Shown here: positions 9,626 to 17,816 of the stretch, piece after piece
How positions within the stretch are numbered: position 1 is the first letter of the stretch
Layout: each line of letters begins with the position of its first letter
Assembly: GCA_022825065.1 (NCBI GenBank)
Contig: JAJDYR010000033.1
Location: 30,642-94,641, forward strand
DNA length: 64,000 nucleotides
Origin: a bacterium
GTDB taxonomy: Bacteria; UBA8248
Direction: 5' to 3'
Notes under the pieces: generated by a model
Told to the model about the DNA's origin: nothing
The model's database searches: none
What the model saw: only the letters and a program-made list of their open reading frames with translations
Made by a program: the position numbers and the translations under genes

Positions 9626-11479
9626 TCAACGCGTCGCATCCCATGAAGCCGCCTGCGCCCGGTCGCCGTGCAGATAGCGGCGCACCTGCCTTGCGGCGTC
9701 CAGAACCTTCTCGCCCATCGTTCGATCCCCGTTCTCCGGATCGGCCCCAGTGCGAACCCGGGGGCGCGAATCCGCCACCTGCAGGACCCTGGCTCCCTGC
9801 GGAGGCACGCGCATGTAGCGCAGCGCCTGCCAGGCGATTCGCCGCCAAACCGGCGCCGCGACCGTGCCCCCCCACGCGCCTCCGGGCGCCTTGCCCTCAT
9901 CGAAGATGACGATGAGGGCGAAGCGAGGGTTCTCGTAGGGAGCGAAACCCACGAACGACATGATGAATTTCGATCGGCTGTACCCTCGCCGGCCCGGCAG
10001 AACCTTCTGCGCCGTGCCCGTTTTCCCGGCGGCTCCATAGCCCGGAATCTCGGCCCTCCTCCCCGTACCCTCGGCCACGACCTTTCTCATCAAGGCGCCG
10101 AGACGCTCCGCCACGGAGCGTGAGAGAACGCGCCTGAACTCCGTCCCCTGGGCCGCGAGCGCCTTCTTGCCGTCACGTTCGATGGAATCGTGCAGAACGG
10201 GCCTGGGCATCCGGCCGCCGTTCGCCACCGCCGCCACGGCCATCACCATCTGAAGCGGTGTGACGCCCACTTCCTGCCCGATGGCTACCGCCGCCAATGA
10301 GGTTTTCGACCACTTCTCCGGCGATCTGAGCACGCCCCGGGCTTCTCCGGGGAAACTGATCCTCGTCTTGCGGCCAAAACCGAAGCGTTGCGCCATGAAG
10401 TGGAGCTGGTGCTTGCCGATATCTCTCGCCATCTTGAACGCGCCGATGTTCGATGATTTCATTATCACCTCTTCGGCGGTGAGCCAGCCGTATTTTTTAT
10501 GATCCCGGAGGGTGTGGCGCCCCTTTCCGTACCGATAGGAGCCGTTTTCGGCAAAATACTTCTTCGAGAGCGACTCGCCGGCGTCCAGATAGGCCGCCGC
10601 CGTGACGATCTTGAACGTCGAGCCGGGCTCGTAGAATTCCTGGATGGCGGGCTCTTTCCAGAGGGATGCGCCGTAGAGTTTGTATGTATTGGGATTGAAC
10701 CCCGGCACGGACGCCAGGGCCAGAATTCTTCCGCTGCGAGGCTCGACCATCACCCCGATGGCGCGCCGCGCGCCGACGCGGCGGACCTGGGCGCTCAACT
10801 CTTTTTCGACGATGTACTGAAGCACCTCATCGATGGTGAGGCGGACGTGCGCGCCCGGACGCGCCGGCACGAGCACCCTTGATTCGGGATGCACCGACCT
10901 CCCCTTCGCGTCGCGCTGTATGCGGATGCGGCCTACACGCCCCCCCATGTGCTCCTGGTAGGATTGCTCCACGCCGTACATGCCCGCATCGTCCACGCCG
11001 ACGAAACCGACCAGTGACGACGCGAGCTCACGCTTGGGATAAAACCGCCTGCTCTCGGTGACGAAGCCGAGGCCGTCGATCCCCAGTTTTTCGATTTTTC
11101 CCTGTTGATCGGGATTGATCTTCCGCTTGAGCCATACATAACTCCGGCGGTCGCTTAATTTCTCGAAATACTCTTCCGCCGAGCCGCCCAGGATTTCTTT
11201 GAGCGCCTGCGAAGTGTTCCCGGGGTCGGCCACCACCCTGGCGTTGGCGAAAAGAGAGGGCGCGTTGATGCTCACCGCCAGGGGCCGGCCCCTCGCGTCC
11301 ACGACGTCTCCGCGCCTGGGGCGCACCACGAGCGTGCGGCGCAGCTGGCGCTCCGCATAGGCTACGAGGTGGTCCCGGTCACGGATCTGGATGATGGAGA
11401 GCTTGACGCCCAACATGCAGAACCCGAAAACCACCAAGGAGCCGCAAACCATCAAACGACGAGAGAAGCCCTGTTTCAT
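9626..11479 (-). CDS. ftsI: Septal peptidoglycan transpeptidase (class b penicillin-binding protein FtsI/PBP3)
   Basis: This class b PBP crosslinks septal peptidoglycan with FtsW. The 617-residue product has one membrane anchor at about residues 8-28 and the N-terminal PBP dimer region with RRGDVVDARGRPLAVS. The transpeptidase domain has all three active-site motifs: STFK in YEPGSTFKIV, the SSN triad in MKSSNIGAFKM, and KTG in AGKTGTAQK. After the domain there are about 50 charged residues, with no PASTA repeats that I recognise. Its start is 37 bases after ftsL. The partner genes ftsL and ftsW in the same operon support FtsI rather than PBP2. Confidence 0.95.
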   Translation of the reverse strand: MKQGFSRRLMVCGSLVVFGFCMLGVKLSIIQIRDRDHLVAYAERQLRRTLVVRPRRGDVVDARGRPLAVSINAPSLFANARVVADPGNTSQALKEILGGSAEEYFEKLSDRRSYVWLKRKINPDQQGKIEKLGIDGLGFVTESRRFYPKRELASSLVGFVGVDDAGMYGVEQSYQEHMGGRVGRIRIQRDAKGRSVHPESRVLVPARPGAHVRLTIDEVLQYIVEKELSAQVRRVGARRAIGVMVEPRSGRILALASVPGFNPNTYKLYGASLWKEPAIQEFYEPGSTFKIVTAAAYLDAGESLSKKYFAENGSYRYGKGRHTLRDHKKYGWLTAEEVIMKSSNIGAFKMARDIGKHQLHFMAQRFGFGRKTRISFPGEARGVLRSPEKWSKTSLAAVAIGQEVGVTPLQMVMAVAAVANGGRMPRPVLHDSIERDGKKALAAQGTEFRRVLSRSVAERLGALMRKVVAEGTGRRAEIPGYGAAGKTGTAQKVLPGRRGYSRSKFIMSFVGFAPYENPRFALIVIFDEGKAPGGAWGGTVAAPVWRRIAWQALRYMRVPPQGARVLQVADSRPRVRTGADPENGDRTMGEKVLDAARQVRRYLHGDRAQAASWDATR

Positions 11480-11516
11480 GGGCCAACCTGCTATGGGCGG
11501 TGGGAGGAAGGTACGG

Positions 11517-11882
11517 TTAATTTGCCCTTCCGGGCCCTACCATTACATACACTATTTGCCCGGGTTCCGGAAAAACCATTTCCATTTTTTTTCGCGCGAT
11601 CGATTCGACGCGATCCAGTTGCCGGAGCGCGGCCACTTCGATTCGCAGGACGCGCCTGTCCTGCAAGAGCTTTGCCCGCTGCCGCTCCAGATGCGCCAGG
11701 CGATATCCGATCTTCACCATTTCCAGGTGCGGCCATACCAGAGCGGCGGCGCTGCACGCGATGAAAGTGATGCACAGGCCGGCCTTGAGCAGCGAAACGT
11801 CCGAACCGACGGACGACGCCGCGCCGGAAAACCGCGCGCCGAACCTCTTTCGCCATCCGCTCCGGGCTTTCGGGCGCCTCAT
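11517..11882 (-). CDS. ftsL: Cell division protein FtsL
   Basis: FtsL is a small bitopic divisome protein that pairs with FtsB/DivIC and helps activate FtsWI. The 121-residue product has a basic cytoplasmic start (about residues 1-30), one membrane span at about 33-52 (LLKAGLCITFIACSAAALVW) and a short periplasmic coiled coil (LAHLERQRAKLLQDRRVLRI). It ends with the FtsL-like IARKKMEMVFPEPGQIVYV. Sequence conservation in this family is poor, so the call rests on topology, the terminal motif and the position between rsmH and ftsI. It overlaps the rsmH stop by four bases. Confidence 0.85.
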   Translation of the reverse strand: MRRPKARSGWRKRFGARFSGAASSVGSDVSLLKAGLCITFIACSAAALVWPHLEMVKIGYRLAHLERQRAKLLQDRRVLRIEVAALRQLDRVESIARKKMEMVFPEPGQIVYVMVGPGRAN

Positions 11883-12883
11883 CCTGCGTCTTCCCCGAGG
11901 CGCTCGGCGGCGCGCAGCTTCGCGCTGCGGCTGCGCGGGTTTTCTCTCACCTCCGCCTCACCGGGCCTGACGACCCTGCGGGTCAGGATCTCGAGGGCCG
12001 GCTCCTCGCCGCCTGCGAGTTCGCGAAAAAGATTCTTGACGATTCTGTCTTCCAAGGAATGAAAGCTGATGACGACGACGCGCCCGCCCGGGCGCAGGAT
12101 GTCCACCGCATCGCGCAGGGAACCCTCGAGCGTCTCCATCTCGCGGTTCACGGCGATCCGCAGCGCCTGGAACGTGCGGGTCGCGGGGTGAATGCGCCAA
12201 CGCCTCCCGCGGCGGCCGCTCCTTCTGGCGGCGACCGTGGCGATGAGCGACGCGAGTTCATCGCAACGCTTCACGCCTCCACCCGCGCCCGCGCGCGCCC
12301 GTCCGATGGCGCGCGCGATGGCGCGGGAGTGGCGTTCTTCCCCGTATCGGTAGATGAGATCGGCGAGTTCTTCTTCCGGCAGTTGCTCGAGCAAATCGGC
12401 CGCGGTCGGCCCCTGCGTCTGGTCCATCCGCATGTCCAGGGGCTCGGGCGCGTTCATGCGGAACCCGCGGCCGGGCGTGTCGAGCTGCATCGAGGAAAGG
12501 CCGAGGTCGAACAATACGCCGTCGACCGACTCATACCCCTCGGCTCTCACGATGCGCTTCATTTCGCCATGATGCGCGTGATGAATCCTGGCGGCGGACC
12601 CGTATTTCGACAGCCGCTTCCTGCAGATTTCGACGGCATCCCGGTCCCGGTCACAGCCGATCAGCACACCCGATGGCTGAACCGCATCCAAAACCGCGCC
12701 GCTGTGTTCCCCTCCGCCCAAGGTAGTATCTAAGAACACAGCGCCCGGAGATGGCGCCAGGAAGCGCAAGACCTCCTGAACCATGACCGGGACGTGAGAT
12801 GCCGTCATGTCCTCGTTCTCACCGCAAAAAAGTTCCTTTGCGGCGTATTCGCTTGAAATGGATTTTTCCAGTGCGGCAAACAC
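11879..12883 (-). CDS. rsmH: 16S rRNA (cytosine(1402)-N(4))-methyltransferase RsmH
   Basis: RsmH methylates N4 of C1402 in 16S rRNA. Motifs are HVPVMVQEVL, the SAM loop DTTLGGGEHSGAVL, FDLGLSSMQLD, RTFQALRIAVN and VISFHSLEDRIVK. The start is ambiguous. GTG 12883 is preceded by AAGGGGGGAG at good spacing and adds 25 residues. ATG 12808 (MTASHVPVM) gives the usual family N-terminus but has only GAGG two bases upstream. I annotate the longer form because of its ribosome site. It follows mraZ by 24 bases, the conserved order of this operon. Confidence 0.95.
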   Translation of the reverse strand: MFAALEKSISSEYAAKELFCGENEDMTASHVPVMVQEVLRFLAPSPGAVFLDTTLGGGEHSGAVLDAVQPSGVLIGCDRDRDAVEICRKRLSKYGSAARIHHAHHGEMKRIVRAEGYESVDGVLFDLGLSSMQLDTPGRGFRMNAPEPLDMRMDQTQGPTAADLLEQLPEEELADLIYRYGEERHSRAIARAIGRARAGAGGGVKRCDELASLIATVAARRSGRRGRRWRIHPATRTFQALRIAVNREMETLEGSLRDAVDILRPGGRVVVISFHSLEDRIVKNLFRELAGGEEPALEILTRRVVRPGEAEVRENPRSRSAKLRAAERLGEDAG

Positions 12884-12907
12884 CCCCGCTCCCCCCTTGA
12901 GCCCGCA

Positions 12908-13366
12908 TCAGAATTCGAATTCGATCAAATCTTCTGCAGACTCCTCTTCGGCGGCCCCGGATTCCCCATCCTCCACATCACCCACTTCCTCATTCCATTT
13001 CGCCTTGTCCCAAATCTCCAGCCTGTTTTCGATGCCCGCGACAACGGCGTCCTTCTCGATGGAAGAATTCGAGCGCAATTTTGCGGGCAGGAGGATCCTG
13101 CCCTGCCGATCGAATTCGCACGATTCGGCGCGGCCATAGAGCCTTCGGAGCGTGCGGCGAACCTCTTTGGACGAGGTCGAGAGTTCCTTGAGTTTCTCGC
13201 TGAACTTGCGTTTCCATTCCTGCACGGGATAGACGAAAATGCAGCCGTCCTTGCCGAGGAGAATGACCTGGTCGCCGAAAGTGGCGCTCAGATGCTCCCT
13301 GAACCGCGCCGGAATACTGACGCGGCCTTTTGCATCCACCGATACCGGATGGGCGCTGATGAGCAT
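12908..13366 (-). CDS. mraZ: Transcriptional regulator MraZ
   Basis: MraZ is an AbrB-like ring-forming DNA-binding protein that represses its own dcw operon by binding TGGGN repeats at the promoter. The 152-residue product has the two expected swapped-hairpin repeats, VSVDAKGRVSIPARFRE near residues 8-24 and CEFDRQGRILLPAKLR near 85-100. It ends in an acidic tail of about 25 residues that is longer than I expect for the family. ATG 13366 has GGGAGG upstream. Three matching operator boxes lie directly in front of the gene. A longer reading frame upstream crosses those boxes and the promoter and is not coding. Confidence 0.96.
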   Translation of the reverse strand: MLISAHPVSVDAKGRVSIPARFREHLSATFGDQVILLGKDGCIFVYPVQEWKRKFSEKLKELSTSSKEVRRTLRRLYGRAESCEFDRQGRILLPAKLRSNSSIEKDAVVAGIENRLEIWDKAKWNEEVGDVEDGESGAAEEESAEDLIEFEF

Positions 13367-13378
13367 CTTCCCTGCACC

Positions 13379-13403
13379 TCCCACTTCATCCCATATTTTC
13401 CCA
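13379..13403 (-). promoter_or_regulatory. MraZ operator: three TGGGA boxes
   Basis: On the minus strand there are three perfect TGGGA boxes at 13399-13403, 13389-13393 and 13379-13383, each separated by exactly five bases. This is the arrangement known for MraZ sites (TGGGN direct repeats with 5-nt spacers). The array sits between the -10 element and the mraZ start codon, so bound MraZ would block initiation or early elongation. Confidence 0.88.
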
Positions 13404-13415
13404 CTTGAGTTTGAA

Positions 13416-13444
13416 TTTATACCCCGGCTCGATAAGCCTGTCAA
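13416..13444 (-). promoter_or_regulatory. Sigma-70 type promoter of the dcw operon
   Basis: The minus strand has a perfect -35 TTGACA (13439-13444), a 17-base spacer and the -10 hexamer TATAAA (13416-13421, five of six consensus bases). It is followed by the MraZ boxes and mraZ. This is the strongest promoter I can see in the window, and it could drive the whole run from mraZ to murB, since no terminator is evident in that run. Confidence 0.85.
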
Positions 13445-13660
13445 GGTGAAAATTTAGAAAAGCAATAAAAAACAATGATTTCTACGAAGAAAAACCAGGA
13501 AATATCTTATATTCTTTTCACTTATTTCAGGCAAATTATTTAATGTAAAACTTTAATAAATTTACTTAATTTATTGAAGTTAAACTTAAATTAAAAATAA
13601 TGTGGGGAGTGGTGGGGGAAAATTAGAAACAGAACGGGAAAAAACCAGAAAAAACTTTTT
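13445..13660. other. AT-rich spacer between cobS-like gene and dcw promoter
   Basis: About 215 bases of strongly AT-rich DNA with many A and T tracts, in sharp contrast to the GC-rich genes on both sides. It lies directly upstream of the dcw -35 box, so it could act as an UP-element or curved region. I see no open frame and no clear terminator for the gene before it. Confidence 0.6.
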
Positions 13661-14371
13661 CTATGCAGAAAAAAGAACGAGCGTCATGGTCTCGACGATT
13701 TCATTCACGGCGCCGGGCGCATCTCTGACTTCTCTCCCCGGTTTATCAAGGAGGCGCTTGAGACCCCATGTGACGCACAAGGCCACGATGGCCAGGAAGA
13801 GCCCCCAGAACCATCCAAGGAGAAAGCAGAGCAGAAATGACCAGCCCAGCGCGATGTATCCCTCCCGCGGACTTGACGGCCGAGCGAATTCCCGACTGCC
13901 GCCCACCGCTTCCTGTACGGACGGCGGCGAGGCGATGAGGCAGGCCATCGCCGCCCGGGCGAGTATGGGCGACAACAGGAGCGCAACGTAGCGCTCATAT
14001 CCCTGGAGTTCGCTCAGGGCGACGAATTTGAGCAGGAGCGCGCCGATAACGAGCAGTATGCCCATGGAACCCGCTGGCCCTTCTCCTGCATCGTTTCCCG
14101 GCCCCAGCGCGTCCACGAAATCCGAAAAGCCACGCAGGGAGCTGCCGCGGGTCAAAACGATGAGCGCGATGATGAGCAGGCCGCTCCGCACCGAAACGGA
14201 AAAAGCGCTCGCAAGCACCCAGTCCAGGGCGACGAGGACCGCCCCGATAAGCAGCCCGACGAAGGGAAATCTCGCAAGGGCGCGCGCCATGTCTCCCCCT
14301 TCCGGCTCCCGGGGCGCGCCGGGCCAGGGCAAAACCGTCAAGAACCGTACGGCCAGCGCCAGCGCCTTCAT
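13661..14371 (-). CDS. cobS: Divergent adenosylcobinamide-GDP ribazoletransferase (CobS-like)
   Basis: CobS is the membrane enzyme that joins adenosylcobinamide-GDP to alpha-ribazole in the last stage of B12 assembly. The 236-residue hydrophobic product has the CobS-type start AVRFLTVLPWPG, several membrane spans, the Asp-containing GFSDFVDALG and the late GAVNEIVETMTL. The central family motif, usually close to MKDSRIG, is replaced by GEGPAGSMG, so key polar residues are missing or changed. No other cobalamin gene is nearby. ATG 14371 has GGGGAGGT at good spacing. The fold call is fair, but activity as CobS is uncertain. Confidence 0.7.
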   Translation of the reverse strand: MKALALAVRFLTVLPWPGAPREPEGGDMARALARFPFVGLLIGAVLVALDWVLASAFSVSVRSGLLIIALIVLTRGSSLRGFSDFVDALGPGNDAGEGPAGSMGILLVIGALLLKFVALSELQGYERYVALLLSPILARAAMACLIASPPSVQEAVGGSREFARPSSPREGYIALGWSFLLCFLLGWFWGLFLAIVALCVTWGLKRLLDKPGREVRDAPGAVNEIVETMTLVLFSA

Positions 14372-14526
14372 GGGCATACCTCCCCACCGTGCGTCTTCTC
14401 AGGGTTCCGGGGTTTTGATCCGCTCCTGCGTGATCAGGAAACGCTTGTCCCCACGGTCCGCAACCCGCCTCGCCCGAGAACTTCAAGGCGCGCCTGCGAA
14501 TCGCATGAGAGAAACTCTGGTTGGTG

Positions 14527-14573
14527 AAAAACAAAAGAGAAGGCGGCACTCCCCTTTCGGGAGCCCGCCCTCT
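14527..14573 (-). terminator. Rho-independent terminator after panB
   Basis: On the minus strand a GC-rich hairpin has arms GGCGGGCTCCC and GGGGAGTGCCGCC around a GAAA loop, extended by GAG/CTC-type pairs at its base. A T-rich run (TTTTGTTTTT) follows. It begins about 33 bases after the panB stop, so it should end the panE-panB transcript. The rest of this 235-base gap holds nothing I recognise. In particular I see no B12-box before the cobS-like gene. Confidence 0.8.
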
Positions 14574-14606
14574 GGTTAAAACATCGTGTCTACCCGCTGA
14601 GAAAAA

Positions 14607-15479
14607 TCAGAAACAATGCTCTTCCGCGGGAAACGCGCCCTCCCGCACCTCCCGGCAGTAGCTGTCTATCGCCTCGGTGGTCATATCCCCGACATCGGCA
14701 TACCTTTTCACGAATTTCGGCGTGAAGTCGCGGAACAGGCCAAGCATGTCGTGCGTGACGAGCACCTGGCCGTCGCAATCGGGGCCTGCGCCGATGCCGA
14801 TGGTGGGAATGTCGACTTCACGCGTTACGCGAGCGCCCAGGGCCGCCGGTATACCTTCTAACACGAGGGAGAACGCGCCCCCCTCCTGCACGGCCACCGC
14901 GTCGCGCAGCACCTGATCCGCTCCTTCATCGGTCTTGCCCTGCACCTTGAAGCCGCCGAACGCATGGACGCTCTGGGGGGTGAGGCCCACGTGCCCCATC
15001 ACGGGAATCTGGCTGTCCACCACCGCGCGTATCTCGTCCTTGACGCGGACGCCGCCTTCGAGCTTCACCGCCTCCGCGCAGCCCTCCTGGATGAGGCGGC
15101 CGGCGTTCAGGATGGTGTCGCGCGCGCTGACCCCGAAGGTCAGGAACGGCAGGTCGGCCACGAGCAGCGCCTTGGGCTTGGCGCGGCTCACCGCCCGGGT
15201 GTGGTGCACCATGTCGTCGAGCGTCACCTTCGTCGTGTCGGGATAGCCCAGAACCACCATGCCCAGGCTGTCGCCGACCAGGATCACGTCCACGTCGGCG
15301 CCGTCCACGAGTTTCGCCGTGGGGTAGTCATACGCGGTGACGGAGGTGATCTTCTTCCCGCCCTTGCGCGCCAGGATGATGGCGGTGGTGATTTTCTTGC
15401 GCGCTTTCTTCGGTGCGCCGTTTCCGTTGATGGAAGTTTTACCGTTGGAATGCTGCTTGGCGAGGCTTTTTGTGCTCAT
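14607..15479 (-). CDS. panB: 3-methyl-2-oxobutanoate hydroxymethyltransferase PanB
   Basis: PanB makes ketopantoate from 2-oxoisovalerate and methylene-tetrahydrofolate, the first committed step to pantothenate and CoA. The 290-residue product has ITSVTAYDYPTAKLVDGADV, ILVGDSLGMVVLGY, the EGG segment KLEGGVRVKD, GHVGLTPQSVHAFGGFKVQG and IGIGAGPDCDGQVLV, all standard for the family. About 30 extra N-terminal residues rich in Lys, Asn and Ser precede the barrel. panE lies upstream, so the two steps to pantoate are encoded together, and coaE is elsewhere in the window. Confidence 0.97.
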   Translation of the reverse strand: MSTKSLAKQHSNGKTSINGNGAPKKARKKITTAIILARKGGKKITSVTAYDYPTAKLVDGADVDVILVGDSLGMVVLGYPDTTKVTLDDMVHHTRAVSRAKPKALLVADLPFLTFGVSARDTILNAGRLIQEGCAEAVKLEGGVRVKDEIRAVVDSQIPVMGHVGLTPQSVHAFGGFKVQGKTDEGADQVLRDAVAVQEGGAFSLVLEGIPAALGARVTREVDIPTIGIGAGPDCDGQVLVTHDMLGLFRDFTPKFVKRYADVGDMTTEAIDSYCREVREGAFPAEEHCF

Positions 15480-15589
15480 GGTCGCTCCCTCTCTGGGTGA
15501 ACGCCTGCTGCAAGGCCAGTTTTGAAATGCTTCCGTTTTTTCCCGTCCACGTGTCCGGGGCCGTCGGCTCCCGGCACGGACTGAAAAGA

Positions 15590-16588
15590 TTATGAATTCC
15601 CTCCCTCGATGTCAAGGCGCGCATCGCCAGGCGCATCGTGGGAGGAAGAACTTTTCTCTAAAGACAATACCCGATAATACAGCGATTTATTGGTCGAAAA
15701 CAAGATGCCGCGCGCATCCGCGCGCTCGATGAAGCGTCCCGTCACTTCGCGTATCTCGCTCCGGCGGCCCCGCATCAAATCCTGCCACATGGAATTCCTG
15801 TTGCCGGCCGTGGCGCGCGCGGTCTCGCGAACGATCTCGAGAACGTCGAGCGCCAAGCCTTCCGCGTCGACGAGCGCCTGCAATTCCTTCGCCAGGGCGT
15901 CCACGAGCACCGCGGCGGAGGGCGTTTCCAAGAGTTCTCCGTTTCTGAGCTCGAGCGCGGCGCCCAGGGGGTTGATGACGGCGTTGGCGGCCGCCTTCCG
16001 CCATTCCGCCTCCTTGCCGTCGCGTTTCCGGCGGACGCGAACCCCCAGAGGCTCCAAAAATTCCGCCAATCGCGCGACGTGTGGGGAGTTCTCGACTGCT
16101 CCCGGCTCGGGGGCCAGGGTGACGTCCAGCGCGCCGAACTGTTTCACATGCCCCGGCTTCGTAATCTCCGCTCCCGTGCCCACGAGGCCACGCACGACCC
16201 CGCGTTCCCGGTAAGAGGGCGGGAGAGCCTCGCAAACGTCCAGCCCGTTCGAGAAAACGGCCGTAACCGTCCCCTCGCCCGTCATTTTTGAGAATTCCGC
16301 CGCCGCCGCTTCGACTCGCCCCGCTTTTACGGTGAAGAAAAGGTGCGAGGCCGTAATATCCATCGCTCCCCTGCACACCAGGGGTCGAACTGTATAGGCC
16401 GCCTCGCCTTGGACACTGACGCCTTCGCTCTCTATTGCATCGAGGTGCGCGGAGGTCTCGGGGCTCGGGTTCGCGGAACCGGCCAGATACACGCGGCCTT
16501 CGGGCAAGTGTTTCTGCAGCTGCGCTGCGAGCATGGTTCCCACGGCGCCGGGGCCTATGACGACGACGGGTCGGGTATCCTCGGCCAA
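15590..16588 (-). CDS. panE: 2-dehydropantoate 2-reductase PanE/ApbA
   Basis: PanE reduces ketopantoate to pantoate with NADPH. The 332-residue product has the N-terminal nucleotide loop VVIGPGAVGTMLAAQL, the FTVKAG segment, FSNGLDVCEAL and the C-terminal helical domain with WRKAAANAVINPLGA containing the conserved catalytic-type Lys and Asn. It ends in a polar tail rich in Ser and Asp. It lies about 110 bases before panB and ten bases after the exporter gene, which suggests one transcript. Paralogues of the ApbA family with other substrates exist, but the panB neighbour makes PanE the best call. Confidence 0.9.
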   Translation of the reverse strand: MAEDTRPVVVIGPGAVGTMLAAQLQKHLPEGRVYLAGSANPSPETSAHLDAIESEGVSVQGEAAYTVRPLVCRGAMDITASHLFFTVKAGRVEAAAAEFSKMTGEGTVTAVFSNGLDVCEALPPSYRERGVVRGLVGTGAEITKPGHVKQFGALDVTLAPEPGAVENSPHVARLAEFLEPLGVRVRRKRDGKEAEWRKAAANAVINPLGAALELRNGELLETPSAAVLVDALAKELQALVDAEGLALDVLEIVRETARATAGNRNSMWQDLMRGRRSEIREVTGRFIERADARGILFSTNKSLYYRVLSLEKSSSSHDAPGDARLDIEGGNS

Positions 16589-16597
16589 GGGTCGCGC

Positions 16598-17455
16598 CTA
16601 GCCGCCCAGAGAGCGCCAGAGAAGCAACACGCCCACGAAGATGAAGACGAAGGCGAGGAACACCTTCATCTTCTCGCCGTCGACGCGGTTGTTGATGAAG
16701 GGCGATATCTGCCCCCCGCAGGCGACCGCGGGGATCGTCATGAACAGGATGTTCCAGTGCACGTTCACCTCGCCGGATGAAAACACGTAGGCGTGCACCA
16801 GGGTGGCGGGCAGCACCGTCGCGAATACGATGAGAATCCCCGTGCCCACCGCCACGCGGACGGGGAGTTTGTCCTTCACGATCAGGGCGGTGGTCGTGAG
16901 TTCGCCGATGCCGATGCCGGTAAACCCCACGAGGACTCCCCCCAGGGCCGACCAGCCATGGCCGAAGGCCCCGTGCTCGTAACGGTACCAGTACCTCCTG
17001 CCCGCCGCGTCCGTGCGGGTGGGTTTCCCGGTTTCCGCCGCCTGCTCCGCCTCCTGGATTCCGCCCTGGAAATAAGCGAAGAGCATGGCGGCCGAGAGAA
17101 GCACCATCATCCCGCCCAGCAGGCCCAGGATGAGCCCGGCGGGCACCGAATGGGCCAGGAACCCGAACGCCATGCCCACGGGGATGGACACGGCGAGCAC
17201 CTTTTTGGCGATGTCGTAATCCACCAGCCTTCTCCTCATGTAGCCGGTGAGCGCGCTGCCGAACCCGAAAATCTCGATGGAAAGCGCCAGAAAAACGGCC
17301 TCCAGGGGGACGATGGTCACGCCCGCCGCCCAGGGGAAGAGGAGGATGAATATGGGCGCGAAGAAAACCGCGCCCTCCACGCTCGTGCTCGTCGCCGTGA
17401 GGCACACGCAAAACGCGACGGGCAGCATCCACCAGAACTCGAAAACGTATTCCAT
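16598..17455 (-). CDS. TauE/SafE-family sulfite or organic-anion exporter
   Basis: This 285-residue integral membrane protein has about eight hydrophobic segments. It shows two family-like half repeats with glycine-rich cores, GLILGLLGGMMVLLSAAMLF and LGGVLVGFTGIGIGELTTTA, separated by a hydrophilic loop (about residues 130-165) containing RRYWYRYEHG. TauE/SafE (DUF81) proteins are proposed to export sulfite, sulfonates or related anions. The substrate here cannot be read from the sequence. ATG 17455 is annotated. A TTG one codon earlier is slightly better placed for the AAAGGAAG site. It sits ten bases before panE, perhaps by chance. Confidence 0.85.
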   Translation of the reverse strand: MEYVFEFWWMLPVAFCVCLTATSTSVEGAVFFAPIFILLFPWAAGVTIVPLEAVFLALSIEIFGFGSALTGYMRRRLVDYDIAKKVLAVSIPVGMAFGFLAHSVPAGLILGLLGGMMVLLSAAMLFAYFQGGIQEAEQAAETGKPTRTDAAGRRYWYRYEHGAFGHGWSALGGVLVGFTGIGIGELTTTALIVKDKLPVRVAVGTGILIVFATVLPATLVHAYVFSSGEVNVHWNILFMTIPAVACGGQISPFINNRVDGEKMKVFLAFVFIFVGVLLLWRSLGG

Positions 17456-17507
17456 CAAGACGCCGGTCTTCCTTTATGACGAATATATGAGGACAAGAAC
17501 ATCACTA

Positions 17508-17690
17508 CCGGGGTTGTTGAAAAACCCCCTGAGAGGGTAATGGCAACCCCCTTGAAAGGGAAATCCCATAAGGCAACCCCCCCTACCCCCCCTTGTCAGG
17601 GGGGTATAAAAAGGCGATGCAACCCCGCCGGGCTGAGGGAGGTTTGCTTTTTCTTGCCCCCCTGACAAGGGGGGGTTAGGGGGGGTTGCC
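17508..17690. repeat. Palindromic intergenic repeat, copy A
   Basis: This repeat fills the tauE-folP gap. It starts with the boundary motif GGGGTTGTTGAAAAA (17509-17523). The core (17572-17690) has 33-base inverted arms: GGCAA, C7, TA, C7, TTGTCA, G6 on the left, and its complement with one extra T on the right (17657-17690). The arms enclose an asymmetric centre with TATAAAAAGGCGATGC on the left and GGTTTGCTTTTTCTTG on the right. Related copies lie at 34427-34577 and 36332-36656. The rest of the gap up to 17816 holds only the palindrome at 17773-17789. Confidence 0.88.
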
Positions 17691-17772
17691 TTTCGACGAG
17701 GGAGGCCGGGACTTCGCGCGAAAGCGGCCTTCCCGCTAAAGGCGATATCCCCCGACGAGGACTTCCCCACAT

Positions 17773-17789
17773 CGGTTCGATTCGAACCG
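17773..17789. promoter_or_regulatory. Perfect 8-bp-arm palindrome, possible operator
   Basis: CGGTTCGA and TCGAACCG flank a single central T between folP and copy A of the repeat. The symmetry is of the size bound by dimeric regulators. No T-run follows on the minus strand, so it is not a simple terminator of folP. A role upstream of the tauE-panE-panB run is possible but unproven. Confidence 0.35.
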
Positions 17790-17816
17790 GAACGGGGCGG
17801 CCGCATCAAACCACCC

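Noticed and set aside
9626..11479. PASTA domains at the end of the septal PBP
   Set aside because: The tail after the transpeptidase domain is short, charged and lacks the PASTA pattern, as expected for a Gram-negative FtsI.
14378..14526. Cobalamin riboswitch before the cobS-like gene
   Set aside because: I looked for a B12-box-like sequence in the gap and did not find one. The only strong structure is the panB terminator.
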